Positions 33,060 to 45,339 are shown, numbered from the stretch's first letter. The stretch is DNA of 64,000 nucleotides from Welwitschia mirabilis (GCA_051453625.1 JBOZIK010000001.1:243682005-243746004), one strand, 5' to 3'. Translations and numbers: made by a program. The notes: generated by a model not told the origin, from the sequence alone.

Positions 33060-35082
33060 TATGTAATTGCTAAAAGAAAATGAAAAATCCAAAAGCCTTT
33101 TGACTTACCTCCTAGTAATGATGTGGAACTTAGAACCAAAAATCCTTTTCATTCATCTTTCCCATCTACTTCTAAGAATAGTCATAAAAGGACCCTTCAA
33201 GAAATATTAGCTAAAAGGAGGAGAAACATGAGAATTTCTAAGAAGAATGATAGAAGACCTCTTTGAGAAATACTTGCAGGAAGAAGGTGGATAACACAAA
33301 ATGATATTAAGAGTAGGAATTGGGGCCCTTCATCTTTTTAACCTGCTTTTTTTTCACTCCTTCTTATTACGCTTCATGTAAAAATGACATTGAATATTTT
33401 TAACATTTTAGGAATTTTACCTCATTTAGTGAAATATCTTATAATCATTTTAATGAATCCCATCCATCATTTATGAGTAACTATGAAGAAGATCATCCAT
33501 CTTCCAAAAATTATTATAAAGAAAGAAATAACTTAGTATAAGGAATGATTGATGAAATGTAGAAGAGGCAAGAAGGTATCAACAAAAATTTAGAAAAATA
33601 AAGCAAGAACATAGAAAATAATTAGGATTCTTCAATAAAGTTTAATTACAAAATCAACTATGTAAAGGTTCTTTTACAACACAATATTATCAAATCTATT
33701 TTACTTCATCCCATCTTGAGAGAAATAAAGTGAACTAGGAATAAATAATAATAATTCTTGCTTTAAAAGAGCAAATGAAATTATGAATCAACTTACAAAA
33801 TTCCACTCATTATGAGATGGACAAAAGGAGGATAATGATGATTCCATTCAATTGTCAATAATAATGATGTGGATAATTATTAATTAGATGATGATATTTA
33901 AATACTAGATTATATTCCTGGCATCTATTTACTATTATGAAGTCCAGATAGAATAGAGGAATGATTTCATGAAGAATCTAAAAATATTTTAACCCATGAA
34001 GAAGATATTGATGACATTTCTCTTTGTAACCTTTTTGATGAATCTAATAATTTGGAAAATAATGACATGCAACAATGTAATGAAGAAAAGAAGGATTAAA
34101 AATAAGATGATGAGTACATTTCTCTTTAGGATCTTTTTGATGAATCCCATAAATTAGAGAATGACAACAATAATCAACAAAACAATAATGCGTATAATGA
34201 AGAAGAGGAAGATATAATTAAAGATAATGATAAAGAACATGAAGAAAGCACTCAATAAAGTAATAATGAATACAATAATGAGGAATAGAGGAATAGTAAA
34301 GAACCCATAGAAAATCAACCAAACGTAATGGAGAATAGACTTATACTTTCTAATGCTACAACATAATATAAAGATTTTACACATGTTTGTTTATTTCTTT
34401 CACTTGTGCTTTCATTTAAAATTCTAAATAATATCCATCCTTCTATTTCTACTTCTATATTATCTTGTGATCTTGATAATGGTAAAATTTATCCATCTCT
34501 TCTACTTGAACTTTTATGTAATTTTAAAAATTTCATCCCTTTTTTTTATTTTCATGAGACATATAACCTTGAGGAGTTTATTCTTAAAATCACTCAATTT
34601 TTTTCTTTTAAAACTCTATGTCATACTCAAAGTAACATGCTTTCCTCTTTTACCAAGTTTACTTGACCTTGTGTCTTTAATGGTTATCCCTTTCAAAAGT
34701 ATGACTTAGGACATCTTGGAATCCTAAATTAGGGTAAACATTACCTTCTTAATAGTAATCCATGCTTAGAAGTAAACCTTAGGAAGCTTGTTAAGAATGT
34801 CAAACCTATCATATTTAGTCACCTTAAGAAGTTTCCTGAAAATACTTAGATCTCAATAGTACCATTAATGTCTCCCATATTCAATATAAATCTTTGAATG
34901 AAATCTATGTTCTAAATTCTTTATATCATGAGTTTAATAAGAGATGTTTTTTCATGAATTATATGATTTTTTCATCTCTTATATTACTAATAAATTTTGT
35001 GAAGATAAAGTATTATTTGGTTTTCTTAATTTAGAAAAGCGTTTGTCCTTAATGAAAATCCATATCTTGAGTTGAATGTTAG
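33060..35082 (+). pseudogene. Gag start running into an unrecognised, internally repetitive ORF
   Basis: The frame opens like the family gag, with KIQKPFDLPPSNDVEL, but then leaves it. It contains two copies of a short basic unit, RTLQEILAKRR (33,190) and RPL-stop-EILAGRR (33,255), 66 bases apart. An acidic, asparagine-rich stretch follows, with a unit containing ISLCNLFDESNNLEN (34,009) repeated as ISL-stop-DLFDESHKLEN (about 34,110). A hydrophobic section then reads YKDFTHVCLFLSLVLSF, FFYFHETYNLEEFILKI and FFSFKTLCHTQSNM. Finally GHLGILN and YLLNSNPCLEVNLRK (34,711) recur as FGFLN and FVLNENPYLELNV (about 35,013). An N gap cuts it. I do not recognise the product. It may be a foreign or rapidly evolving passenger ORF of a non-autonomous gypsy element. 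Confidence 0.45.
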
Positions 35083-35898
35083 NNNNNNNNNNNNNNNNNN
35101 NNNNNNNNNNNNNNNNNNNNNNNNNNNNNNNNNNNNNNNNNNNNNNNNNNNNNNNNNNNNNNNNNNNNNNNNNNNNNNNNNNNNNNNNNNNNNNNNNNNN
35201 NNNNNNNNNNNNNNNNNNNNNNNNNNNNNNNNNNNNNNNNNNNNNNNNNNNNNNNNNNNNNNNNNNNNNNNNNNNNNNNNNNNNNNNNNNNNNNNNNNNN
35301 NNNNNNNNNNNNNNNNNNNNNNNNNNNNNNNNNNNNNNNNNNNNNNNNNNNNNNNNNNNNNNNNNNNNNNNNNNNNNNNNNNNNNNNNNNNNNNNNNNNN
35401 NNNNNNNNNNNNNNNNNNNNNNNNNNNNNNNNNNNNNNNNNNNNNNNNNNNNNNNNNNNNNNNNNNNNNNNNNNNNNNNNNNNNNNNNNNNNNNNNNNNN
35501 NNNNNNNNNNNNNNNNNNNNNNNNNNNNNNNNNNNNNNNNNNNNNNNNNNNNNNNNNNNNNNNNNNNNNNNNNNNNNNNNNNNNNNNNNNNNNNNNNNNN
35601 NNNNNNNNNNNNNNNNNNNNNNNNNNNNNNNNNNNNNNNNNNNNNNNNNNNNNNNNNNNNNNNNNNNNNNNNNNNNNNNNNNNNNNNNNNNNNNNNNNNN
35701 NNNNNNNNNNNNNNNNNNNNNNNNNNNNNNNNNNNNNNNNNNNNNNNNNNNNNNNNNNNNNNNNNNNNNNNNNNNNNNNNNNNNNNNNNNNNNNNNNNNN
35801 NNNNNNNNNNNNNNNNNNNNNNNNNNNNNNNNNNNNNNNNNNNNNNNNNNNNNNNNNNNNNNNNNNNNNNNNNNNNNNNNNNNNNNNNNNNNNNNNNN
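35083..35898. other. Assembly gap (816 N)
   Basis: The gap cuts the unrecognised ORF. After it the plus strand continues with a short coding-like tail, LLKNDYITFMFYQLGSIWF, ending at a stop at about 35,968. Confidence 0.95.
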
Positions 35899-38723
35899 AA
35901 TCTTACTTAAAAATGATTATATAACTTTTATGTTTTATCAATTGGGTTCCATTTGGTTTGATCCTTAATTTCCTAAAAAAGTAGAATACATAAGACTATA
36001 ATTTTAGAAAACAAAATTCTTATTCTTTTCCTTTGAAATAAAGTATTGAATAGGATTTAGGTTTTGAATAAAACTTTGTTTTCCTAATACCTTAAGCTTG
36101 CTTTGGTATTTCCTTATTTTTTCCCCCATCCTTAGCTTTTATTTTTGATCTTGGTTAGTTGATTTTTCTTTTAGTTTTACTTTTTATAAATGATTAGGTC
36201 CTTATCTTTTAGATAAACTATATTGTAATGGCTTAGTTAATATTTTTGATTTAAACACTAGGGAAATTCAAAAATAAATAAAGATTAAAATTATTTTTAT
36301 CACCTGCCAATCAAATCTTGAACATGATAGAATTACTTATCTTGGAAGCCCTTCTACCATTGTCTAGATTCTTTCTTAGCCAATTCTTTTAGTGAACATC
36401 ATGCTATTATTTGAACATCTTTAACTTAACTTGTGTTTCACTTTATGAAGTTACCATAACTAGTAATCTCTTACTTGGGAATTTTAAAGTGATAAGATTG
36501 GATTCATTTAATCTTAAGACATTCATACATTTACGAACCTTATTTTAAAGGAAGATGTATTGGTTTTAGTATTCTCTTTCAATGGTATGAACCTGCAATT
36601 ATTTAGAGGTGTTCTTTCTTAGTTTGTTTCTCATGTCTTCACTTTAATTTTTGAGAGTGTGTGGTCACATGAGATTTCTTTATTTCAAAGAAAAAAGAAA
36701 ATGACAAAGAAAAAGAAAGAAATAAAAAGACAATAATGATCATGATCTATTATTTTTGTGCTAATAAATGATTACCATGATGTCCTACCACACCAAAAAA
36801 AAAATTCCTAAAAGGGACCTTTAGCAATGTTGGTATCTATGGAAACTCCACTGGAGGATTAGTTGACCATTATTTGTAGGCCTTTAGTCCTCTAACTATG
36901 GTTATACTTCCTAGATCATGAATTAATAATAGAGAATTTGAAGCTATGGGATCAGTGATGTTCTTTCTATCATCAAAGGCATTGCTTATTTCCTAGTATC
37001 CTAGTGCATCTACTACTCTCATATGATCATTTTACTTTTAAGAATTGAGATGTATCTTGGGATGTAAATAAGTGATTCCATTTATAAGAAACTTTTGATC
37101 TTATCATTCACTAGTTAAAAACATTACATATACTTGGCATCATCATAATCATTGTCTATTTAAGTGGTAGTTTATGGAGTTTTTTACATTATGTCATACA
37201 TCATTAACCAAATGATTTTATGATTTCTTCCAAGTGGGTTTGTTAGGTTATAATTTAGGATTGGTACACATTCTTATTCATGTTCCTAGTTGTCCATTTT
37301 CATTTTCTTTTCTTACATGTTTTATTTGGTATTTCAAAGTTCTTTTCATACTTTTTCATTACAAATACTTAAGGACTTGATCATTTAGCAATTTTTCTAT
37401 TGATTTTTATTTTCACTCATAGTTTTTATTTTTAAGTATTAAATTTATTTTACCACTTCACTAGATGATGTTTCTCTAGTTCATGATGATAATTTTTTCC
37501 ATCTATCCTTGTAGTAACTTTTTAAGTTTCAACACATCTACTTGATATCTTTAAATTATTTTGAGTTTAGGCAGAATTACTAATTTTATTTATTAATGAT
37601 TCTTCTTGCTTAATGCATTTTTATTACCTTATCATAACACTCCTTTCCTACCTTGAGTTATCCTTGACTTCCATACTTTATGATGATTCTTATCTTTTTC
37701 CCATCTTTCAAACTTTGTTATAACTTTTTTGAGGCTTTACTATTACTGTTTTTAAATAACTTTCTTTATTTAAATTAGAATTTTTTTAATCTTTCTTAAA
37801 GGCTTATCACCTACTTAGTCATCTGGATGATAAATGTGGATGACACTTAAAATACATTTTCATCATTTTTTCTTCTATTAATGCAATATGGGACATATTA
37901 AATCACATGTCGGGGAGAAGGACATGACATATTCTTGAATATTTTTAAGCAAAAATTCCATTTATGGGGATCATTTTTTATATTTCATGTAATGTACTAG
38001 TTTGATTATGATTTTATATTATTTTTGTGATATGCTTTATGAATATTGTTTAGCAGGCCTCTACATCTACCATTTTAGCAAGCTTTGAGTATGCATTTTT
38101 TAGATGAAGAAGAGCATCCTCCTTGTCCACTTCTAACTATGATCTCTCATGTATACTTTGTCATAGCATTACAAATGGAGTGATGGTTTAAATTATTGAT
38201 TATGTATTCATCCTTTTTATGGATTCTATTCAAAGGCTCAAAGATTAATATACAATACTATTAAGTTATCATTATTTCTTTATTAAATATGCATATCGTT
38301 TATCTGAGTTATTATGATTTTATGTTCTGATAACTTTTCATATGATATTTTATTTATATTTTTTTGATGTGCTAAATGTTTTAAGTGAGTGGCTAATTTA
38401 GTTAATTTTATGAACTTTAAAACTATCTTTTAAAAAACATGTTTGCAGGTAATTGATTTTTCAAGTTCAATTTTTAAAGCCTATTATCCCATTCATCATC
38501 TGGATGATGCATAAAATGATAGTATGGCCACTTATCCCACCAAAATAATATGTTTAGTTTATCCATTTTTGACATTTTATCTTATATCATGGCATTTTTT
38601 GAACTTAATTGATATTTCCCTAGTTAAGTTTTATCTTAGTCAATTTGGCTTACAATTGTAGTTATTCACTTACTTTGTTAGGAATTGTCAAGGCTAAATG
38701 GGGTCTACGTTGTGATGCCAAAT
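35899..38723 (+). mobile_element. Non-coding 3' interior of the plus-strand gypsy element
   Basis: Apart from a short coding-like tail at 35,899-35,968 no frame is supported. Motifs TCATCTGGATGA at 37,819 and 38,494 match the family palindrome. A purine-rich stretch lies at 36,690-36,735. No clear protease, RT or integrase block was seen, so an element bounded by the LTRs at 31,033 and 38,724 would lack pol, unless pol lies in the gap. Confidence 0.4.
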
Positions 38724-40600
38724 TGTATGTTTTTGATAGGATATCTTCTAAGTACTTTTGTAGGACATTTAGAGAATTTTAAATGAAAATCAATGATTAT
38801 TGAAAGTTAAGGAGATAATCATAGAAGCACATAATTACTAGCACATTTGGAGGCACTTGGGATAAATTATGATACTTAGCATTCTGAGGACAAGTTAGTA
38901 ATCTACAAAGATGATTTTACTTAGATACAGAACTTAAAAGCCTATCATCCCCTTCATCATCTAGACAATAATACTGGATGATAGCATGTGAGATGCCAAC
39001 ATGAATGCTAACCCAGACTAGAGCTAGAAGCTAATTTCATCTCTTTTGAGATGATACCATCCTGATCATCATCCAGATGATAGACAAGATGACAACTAAT
39101 TATAGCTAACTCACCAAGCTTTACCTAACTCTAGCAACATATCAAAATGTTCCCTCTTCTAGTGCTGCTAAGGTTTCCTTTAGTTATAATAAATACATTC
39201 ATCATCCTCGCTCTGAATTTCATCTTCTTTGACACCTGAAATTCTTATGACATGAGATCGAAGCATAGGAGGTCTATCCATTATTGTAGGAAGAAGTATT
39301 CCTTGGTGTTGGGCTATTTATTCTTCATTAAGGTGCTACTACTTTGTAATAGGGTATTGGTTTGACATTAAAGAAAAATTTGTTTTAATTTTATTATGTG
39401 CATCTCTCTTATGGTTTATNNNNNNNNNNNNNNNNNNNNNNNNNNNNNNNNNNNNNNNNNNNNNNNNNNNNNNNNNNNNNNNNNNNNNNNNNNNNNNNNN
39501 NNNNNNNNNNNNNNNNNNNNNNNNNNNNNNNNNNNNNNNNNNNNNNNNNNNNNNNNNNNNNNNNNNNNNNNNNNNNNNNNNNNNNNNNNNNNNNNNNNNN
39601 NNNNNNNNNNNNNNNNNNNNNNNNNNNNNNNNNNNNNNNNNNNNNNNNNNNNNNNNNNNNNNNNNNNNNNNNNNNNNNNNNNNNNNNNNNNNNNNNNNNN
39701 NNNNNNNNNNNNNNNNNNNNNNNNNNNNNNNNNNNNNNNNNNNNNNNNNNNNNNNNNNNNNNNNNNNNNNNNNNNNNNNNNNNNNNNNNNNNNNNNNNNN
39801 NNNNNNNNNNNNNNNNNNNNNNNNNNNNNNNNNNNNNNNNNNNNNNNNNNNNNNNNNNNNNNNNNNNNNNNNNNNNNNNNNNNNNNNNNNNNNNNNNNNN
39901 NNNNNNNNNNNNNNNNNNNNNNNNNNNNNNNNNNNNNNNNNNNNNNNNNNNNNNNNNNNNNNNNNNNNNNNNNNNNNNNNNNNNNNNNNNNNNNNNNNNN
40001 NNNNNNNNNNNNNNNNNNNNNNNNNNNNNNNNNNNNNNNNNNNNNNNNNNNNNNNNNNNNNNNNNNNNNNNNNNNNNNNNNNNNNNNNNNNNNNNNNNNN
40101 NNNNNNNNNNNNNNNNNNNNNNNNNNNNNNNNNNNNNNNNNNNNNNNNNNNNNNNNNNNNNNNNNNNNNNNNNNNNNNNNNNNNNNNNNNNNNNNNNNNN
40201 NNNNNNNNNNNNNNNNNNNNNNNNNNNNNNNNNNNNNNNNNNNNNNNNNNNNNNNNNNNNNNNNNNNNNNNNNNNNNNNNNNNNNNNNNNNNNNNNNNNN
40301 NNNNNNNNNNNNNNNNNNNNNNNNNNNNNNNNNNNNNNNNNNNNNNNNNNNNNNNNNNNNNNAGCATAATAGTTGCATGTTTTTCTTATTCTGTTTGATG
40401 CACCTAATAATTTAGGTTGGTTAGGGTTTAGTGACAATTTTACTCCATTGATCTAGATTATATAGAATGGATATTTTGACAAGAAGATTTGATAGTTGAA
40501 TAGATATTTCATTTAGAATATTTTTCATTTTCATTTCATTATAAGAATTACACTAGTTTTTACTTACATTGTTTTCTTGGATCACTCTTTATGTTGCGAT
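38724..40600 (+). repeat. Ty3/gypsy LTR, plus orientation (copy 5, with gap)
   Basis: The LTR begins TGTATGTTTTTGATAGGATA after GATGCCAAAT. It is interrupted by 943 N (39,420-40,362) and resumes in phase with GCATAATAGTTGCATG. The 3' terminal part is missing: it stops at about 40,580, about 190-240 bases before the LTR end expected from copy 4. Confidence 0.7.
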
Positions 40601-40607
40601 AACAAAT

Positions 40608-40700
40608 TGTATGTTTTTAATGAGGTATTTTGACTACTTTTATAGGACATTTAAACATGTTTAAGTAAAAATCCAAAATTATTAAGAGTCAAGGATGTAA
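40608..40700 (+). repeat. 5' end fragment of a further gypsy LTR
   Basis: TGTATGTTTTTAATGAGG recurs only just after the previous LTR breaks off, so a second LTR starts here. The match fades after about 90 bases. This shows an LTR-LTR junction with both partners truncated. Confidence 0.6.
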
Positions 40701-41239
40701 AGTACACATCAACAATCAATAATGAAAGATTAATTAGTAAGATATTAATGTTATAACTCCAAATATAAGCTATGATATTTGCAATTCATATTAGATTTCT
40801 TTAATGTTAGCACAACAAACCATACTAATACATTAATAATCTACTCATCTAGCTAATATTTATATGTACTTGAGTTAAACATGAGTAAGAGAATGCTTAT
40901 CTTGGATAATTATATCACAAATTATTTAAATGGGTTTTAATACTAGTTTGGAGTATATACTAGGGATGCACTAAGATCATTGTTTAATGGACCATATTTA
41001 CAACTCATTAATTTGAAAATTCAAATTTCAATCTTAGGAAAAGATTTCATTGAATGTAGCCATGGAAAACACAAGTTATATTAAAAAGGTCATCTATTCG
41101 ACTTAGACTAAGGACCTTTAAGTTGTTAAGTTCATGGTAATTATCTGTGTCAATAACTTTTACCTATTCAGCTTCTCTTATAAAGCATTATAATTCTTTT
41201 TGTTGAAATGGCTTCAGATTCACGGTGGAGGATCCCTTT
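40701..41239. other. AT-rich spacer, nothing recognised
   Basis: No frame, repeat relative or structure was found on either strand. A TATAAAG at about 41,180 lies 29 bases before an ATG at 41,209 that opens only a 12-codon frame. Confidence 0.5.
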
Positions 41240-42140
41240 TGCTTGACATTCTTATAGCCTGCCAAAACCATTTACAATGTAAATTCTACAAGAATTCTCT
41301 GGTTCATACATTATTGTCTACGCGTGAACTGAGGAAGTAAACAAGATTGGGATCTTGCGAGAACAGATAGAGATGAAGCATTAACTATGATACTGATTCT
41401 ATCTTGGCATTGAGACTAACATAGTGAGCAGACTGGCGCAGTAGTCCTGCAAAAGAACGTGGATGTAGGAGAAGAAGCAGAGAGAGGAGTAGAAGTTGTT
41501 ATGCTGACAAGACCTATAGAAAACATGCTTAAAGGAGAGAAAGAAGAAAGACCATCGACGAGGAGCTGACGCGTAGGAAAACCGGTGACACTCAGAAGGA
41601 AAGAAGCATGTGAGGTACTAGTCGCATGAAGCATAGACTGTGTAGAGGGAAGAAGGAGACTGACGGGGAAAATCGCAGGGGAGCGGAGGAGCACAGTGTC
41701 ATTATTAGGAAAGGGTAGAAATAGGTGCATGAGAGATGCACATGCAAGACGGCGAAGAAAACTAAGACTAATGATATGATGACACAGGAAGGTGGAGGTC
41801 CATGGGTGAGGTATATCAGTAGCAGAAAGGGAGATGGCGAGGCGCTGGTGGAGAACACACGCTGCAGCAGGCACAGAGAAAGTAACTACGAGCATGCCAG
41901 TGGGGAATGTGCTGGAAGAACTGTGCAGGTGGAAGGTGTTACGGAGGGAAATGCAGAGGTGAGGAGGAGGGGGTCCGCAGTGCTAGAAGCGTGGCCAGGT
42001 AAGCTATAAGTAGGCACAGGTGGGAAATATGGAGGCACTATGCATGGGGGAGAAAGTGAAGGGCAGTGAGGAAAAACATAGGTGTAAGCAACACAGCAGT
42101 TTGGTGACATGAAGGAGGAAGTCAGTGTACAAATGCAAAA
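41240..42140. other. GC- and CpG-rich island of unknown origin
   Basis: Base composition changes abruptly here to roughly half G+C. I count about two dozen CpG between 41,330 and 42,000, while whole kilobases elsewhere hold only a few. Because stops are rare in such sequence, overlapping frames are open on both strands: minus 41,416-41,895 (159 codons, serine, threonine and proline rich), minus 41,592-41,858, minus 41,886-42,110 and plus 41,725-42,009 (94 codons). None shows a domain that I know. It may be a recent insertion that has not yet lost its CpG, an unmethylated promoter or exon region, or transferred DNA. I do not call a gene. Confidence 0.6.
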
Positions 42141-42157
42141 GGGGAGTTGCTTACACC
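42081..42157. repeat. 12-bp perfect inverted repeat, 53-base loop
   Basis: GGTGTAAGCAAC at 42,081-42,092 and its exact complement GTTGCTTACACC at 42,146-42,157 flank the right edge of the GC-rich island. It may form a hairpin or mark an insertion edge. Confidence 0.8.
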
Positions 42158-44193
42158 AACAAAAAACAAAAATAAGGGCCTAAACCTTAGCTAACAAGAT
42201 TCCAAAAAAAAATAATAATAATAAACATGCCACACAAAAATAAGGTGAAGACGAGAAAANNNNNNNNNNNNNNNNNNNNNNNNNNNNNNNNNNNNNNNNN
42301 NNNNNNNNNNNNNNNNNNNNNNNNNNNNNNNNNNNNNNNNNNNNNNNNNNNNNNNNNNNGTATTTTTGGGGATTCAAACTATAGGCTCCCCCACTTAATG
42401 GCAAAGTGTGATAACTAGTTAACTTATAGATCACTTTAAGAACAACTTAGAGTCAACAATAATTAGGGCTTACTTGTAAATTTCTAGCACATGTAAACAC
42501 CTAGTCTTTGTATGATTGACTTGCATGCTAGAGTTATCCTAAGGCATTTTACACTTTTCTATTCTAAAGTCATGAATTCTTTAATGATAATGAATACTAG
42601 TAAGAAGTTTACATGAAATTTCAAATTGCTAAAGGTATGAATAACTTAAATGCATGATGATCAATATTCCATAAATTGCAATCACAAGTAAGTTTGTAAC
42701 TTTTACTTAAAAGAAATTTTAACACTTCCATTTCAACAGATATTAAGGCATGTAACAATTTATCTCATCATGCAGTAGTGGAGAAGAGAAAAGAATCACT
42801 TTAACAATAAAGTATCATGAAGACTAAGTTAAGTTATCAATTCAATAAACACTCCTTCATTAACAAAAAATAAGTTTGAGTACATGCATCACACAACTAT
42901 CTCATATATGCTTCAAAACTAATTCCAGCTATAAACATGCCACACAAAAACTGAAGTAAAGAATGACACATAACACTCACATAGCTACAGAAGCAAACAC
43001 CTAAGTAACATCTAGTTATTTACACAATCATTGGTTCTTTCTTGCATCCTTGCATATAATGTTTCCTACATAAGCACAAGTGGTGTAAGAACTAAATTCC
43101 TTTATAGCTCCCAGTGTGACCCCCTACAAGGAATAGATTAAGGAAGGTTTCCAAGAACAAGGTAGATAACATGATCATAATTTTTCATCCATTAGCTTTA
43201 TCTTATTTAGTGACATCTCACATCATATACAAGTAAGCCAGTTGCACACAAATAGGAGGGACATGATTTTCATAATGGTGAACATATCTTTCCCTTTCTT
43301 CCTAAAGGTTCAGTCTAGTTACCTTAGGACTCACAACAGAGAGATCCACTCTATGAGGTTTGAATAACTGGTTACCTCAACTGAAGTTATTTTTCATAAT
43401 TTATTTTCATCAAGGTCATTGGTTAGTAAGATACTCAAGGCTTACAAGGTTTAGTTATAAAATTCATTTATAATAGTTGACAATGACGCCACTTAAGTTC
43501 ACAAAAAGTTCACAAAATTCAGTAGACTCTTGGAAGAATCACACAAGATGTAGATAATAGACTACAAAATTATAATAAAATGTTGACATACACACATAGC
43601 ATTTAATGCATATTATATCATTCAAGTTATGAAATACAAGGAAAAGAAATTCAAAACACAAGACATGCAAGTATTTAAAAGAGAAGATTATGTACCACAC
43701 TTGTCCTTAACGAAGTCCAACATGCTCTTAAAGGAAATCAAGCTTCACACAATTAAGTTACAAGATATGAATCTAATAGCTAGGGGTTTCAAGTATTTAT
43801 AATATGGGACTAATAGTAAGAGTGATAATAGGATTTAGATTTTAACAAGTTGTTCAGATTTTCTTATCCATTTCTTTCCAAGTTGGGCCACTAGGTGTGA
43901 ACAATAATATACCATTATTTGATAAATCACTTTTAACTATATGAAATACATAAGATGAACTAATGTTCAACTTCACATGTAAATACTGGTGCATGAATAA
44001 GATAAAGTTAAGAAAATTAATGTCAAGCTATAGTTGCAAAAATCTACAATACATCAAAAAACCTAGTATTAAACTACATCTAATAGAAAATAATGCATAA
44101 TCAATATTAATCTCCAAAATAAATTGAATCTCTAATAGAATGATAACTACAAGTTAATATTCAATAAATTTTATAGTAATATTTTACTATTGT
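42158..44193. other. AT-rich spacer with a gap, nothing recognised
   Basis: A 100-N gap lies at 42,260-42,359. The string AAACATGCCACACAAAAA occurs on both sides (42,224 and about 42,935), perhaps a diverged duplication. No gene or element was identified. ORFs crossing the gap are N artefacts. Confidence 0.5.
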
Positions 44194-44333
44194 GTTTAGT
44201 TTTATTATTATTTTTACTTTAAATTCTTTTTTTTCAAATAGTAGCTATAGTTATGTATTATTTGTTTAGTTTTATTATTATTTTTACTTTAAATTCTTTT
44301 TTTTCAAATAGTAGCTATAGTTATGTATTATTT
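44194..44333. repeat. Perfect 70-bp tandem duplication
   Basis: The unit beginning GTTTAGTTTTATTATTATTT occurs twice head to tail with no difference, at 44,194-44,263 and 44,264-44,333. Identity in otherwise decayed DNA points to a recent event or an assembly error. Confidence 0.9.
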
Positions 44334-44399
44334 AAAGGAAACTTTTAATATCTAGTTATTTATCAAGATAACTAAGAAATGTTTCTAACCATAGCAGAA

Positions 44400-45320
44400 C
44401 TCTGGACATGACAAAGGAGGTAATTACAGAAATGCATAATTACTAGCACATTTAAATGAATTTGCAATAAATTCTAATTATTAGCATTTTGAGATGGAGT
44501 AAATGATTTATGAAGATGATTCTACTTGGATGATGAGCTTAAGAGCTTATCATCTCCTTTATTATCCACATGATAATACTAGAAAATAGAATGTGGGAAG
44601 CCAACAAGAATGCTAACTTGGACCAAAGTTGAAAGCTAATATCATCTCTTTTGATATGATATCATTCCTATCATTATTCAGATAATAAATAAGATGACAT
44701 CTAAGTATAGCCAATGCATCAAACTTCATCTAACTTTAGTGGTGTGTTAAAACATGCCCTCCTTTGGTGCCACTAGAATTTTATGTGATTGTTAGACTCT
44801 TTGTTTTTAGGATGTTTATTGTAATAAATACCTCTTTCATCCTTGCTTTAACTTTCATATTTTTTGACACCTAAAAATATCATCATAGGATATTGAAGGG
44901 TATGAGATGCATCTATTATTATAGAGAGAAATCTTTCTTGGTATTATGCTATGTATCCTCCATTAAGATGTTGCTTCTTTATAATAGGATGTTGGTTCAA
45001 CATTAATGAAACGTTTATTTTAGTTTTATTATGTGCATCTCCCTTATGGTTTATGCTAGTTATGATTTTATGCCAGCTCCATACTTGATATATATCATCC
45101 AAGAAAACCTTCTTAAGGATGAAATCATTAATTTAGATCTTGCATTGCATTTCATTTTTCATTTCATATCATATTTTTTTAATTCTACTTAATGCACCTG
45201 ATGGCTTACATTGGTTAGGATTTAGTGTTAGTTTTCCTTGATCAATCTGGATTATATAGGCTAATCTTTATGATAAGAATATTGGGTAGTCAGATAGATA
45301 TTTCATTTACAATTATTATA
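44400..45320 (+). repeat. Ty3/gypsy LTR fragment, plus orientation (copy 6)
   Basis: The sequence is collinear with the LTR at 31,033-32,275 from about its base 70 to its base 1,000. Both ends are missing. It forms the left arm of a large inverted repeat with the next LTR. Confidence 0.7.
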
Positions 45321-45339
45321 TCCTTAGGAAAATCTCGGC

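Noticed and set aside
34154-34384. Minus-strand ORF rich in isoleucine and phenylalanine, looking like membrane helices
   Set aside because: It is the antisense of an acidic, asparagine-rich plus-strand stretch; hydrophobic frames are expected opposite such sequence.
35072-35968. Long ORFs of 282-298 codons
   Set aside because: Almost all codons are N; they exist only because a gap has no stops.
39339-40437. Overlapping ORFs of 320-342 codons on both strands
   Set aside because: They cross the 943-N gap and contain only a few real codons.
41416-41895. 159-codon minus-strand ORF as a host gene
   Set aside because: The island is GC-rich and frames are open in several phases on both strands, so length alone is weak evidence. 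The protein is low in complexity and shows no domain.
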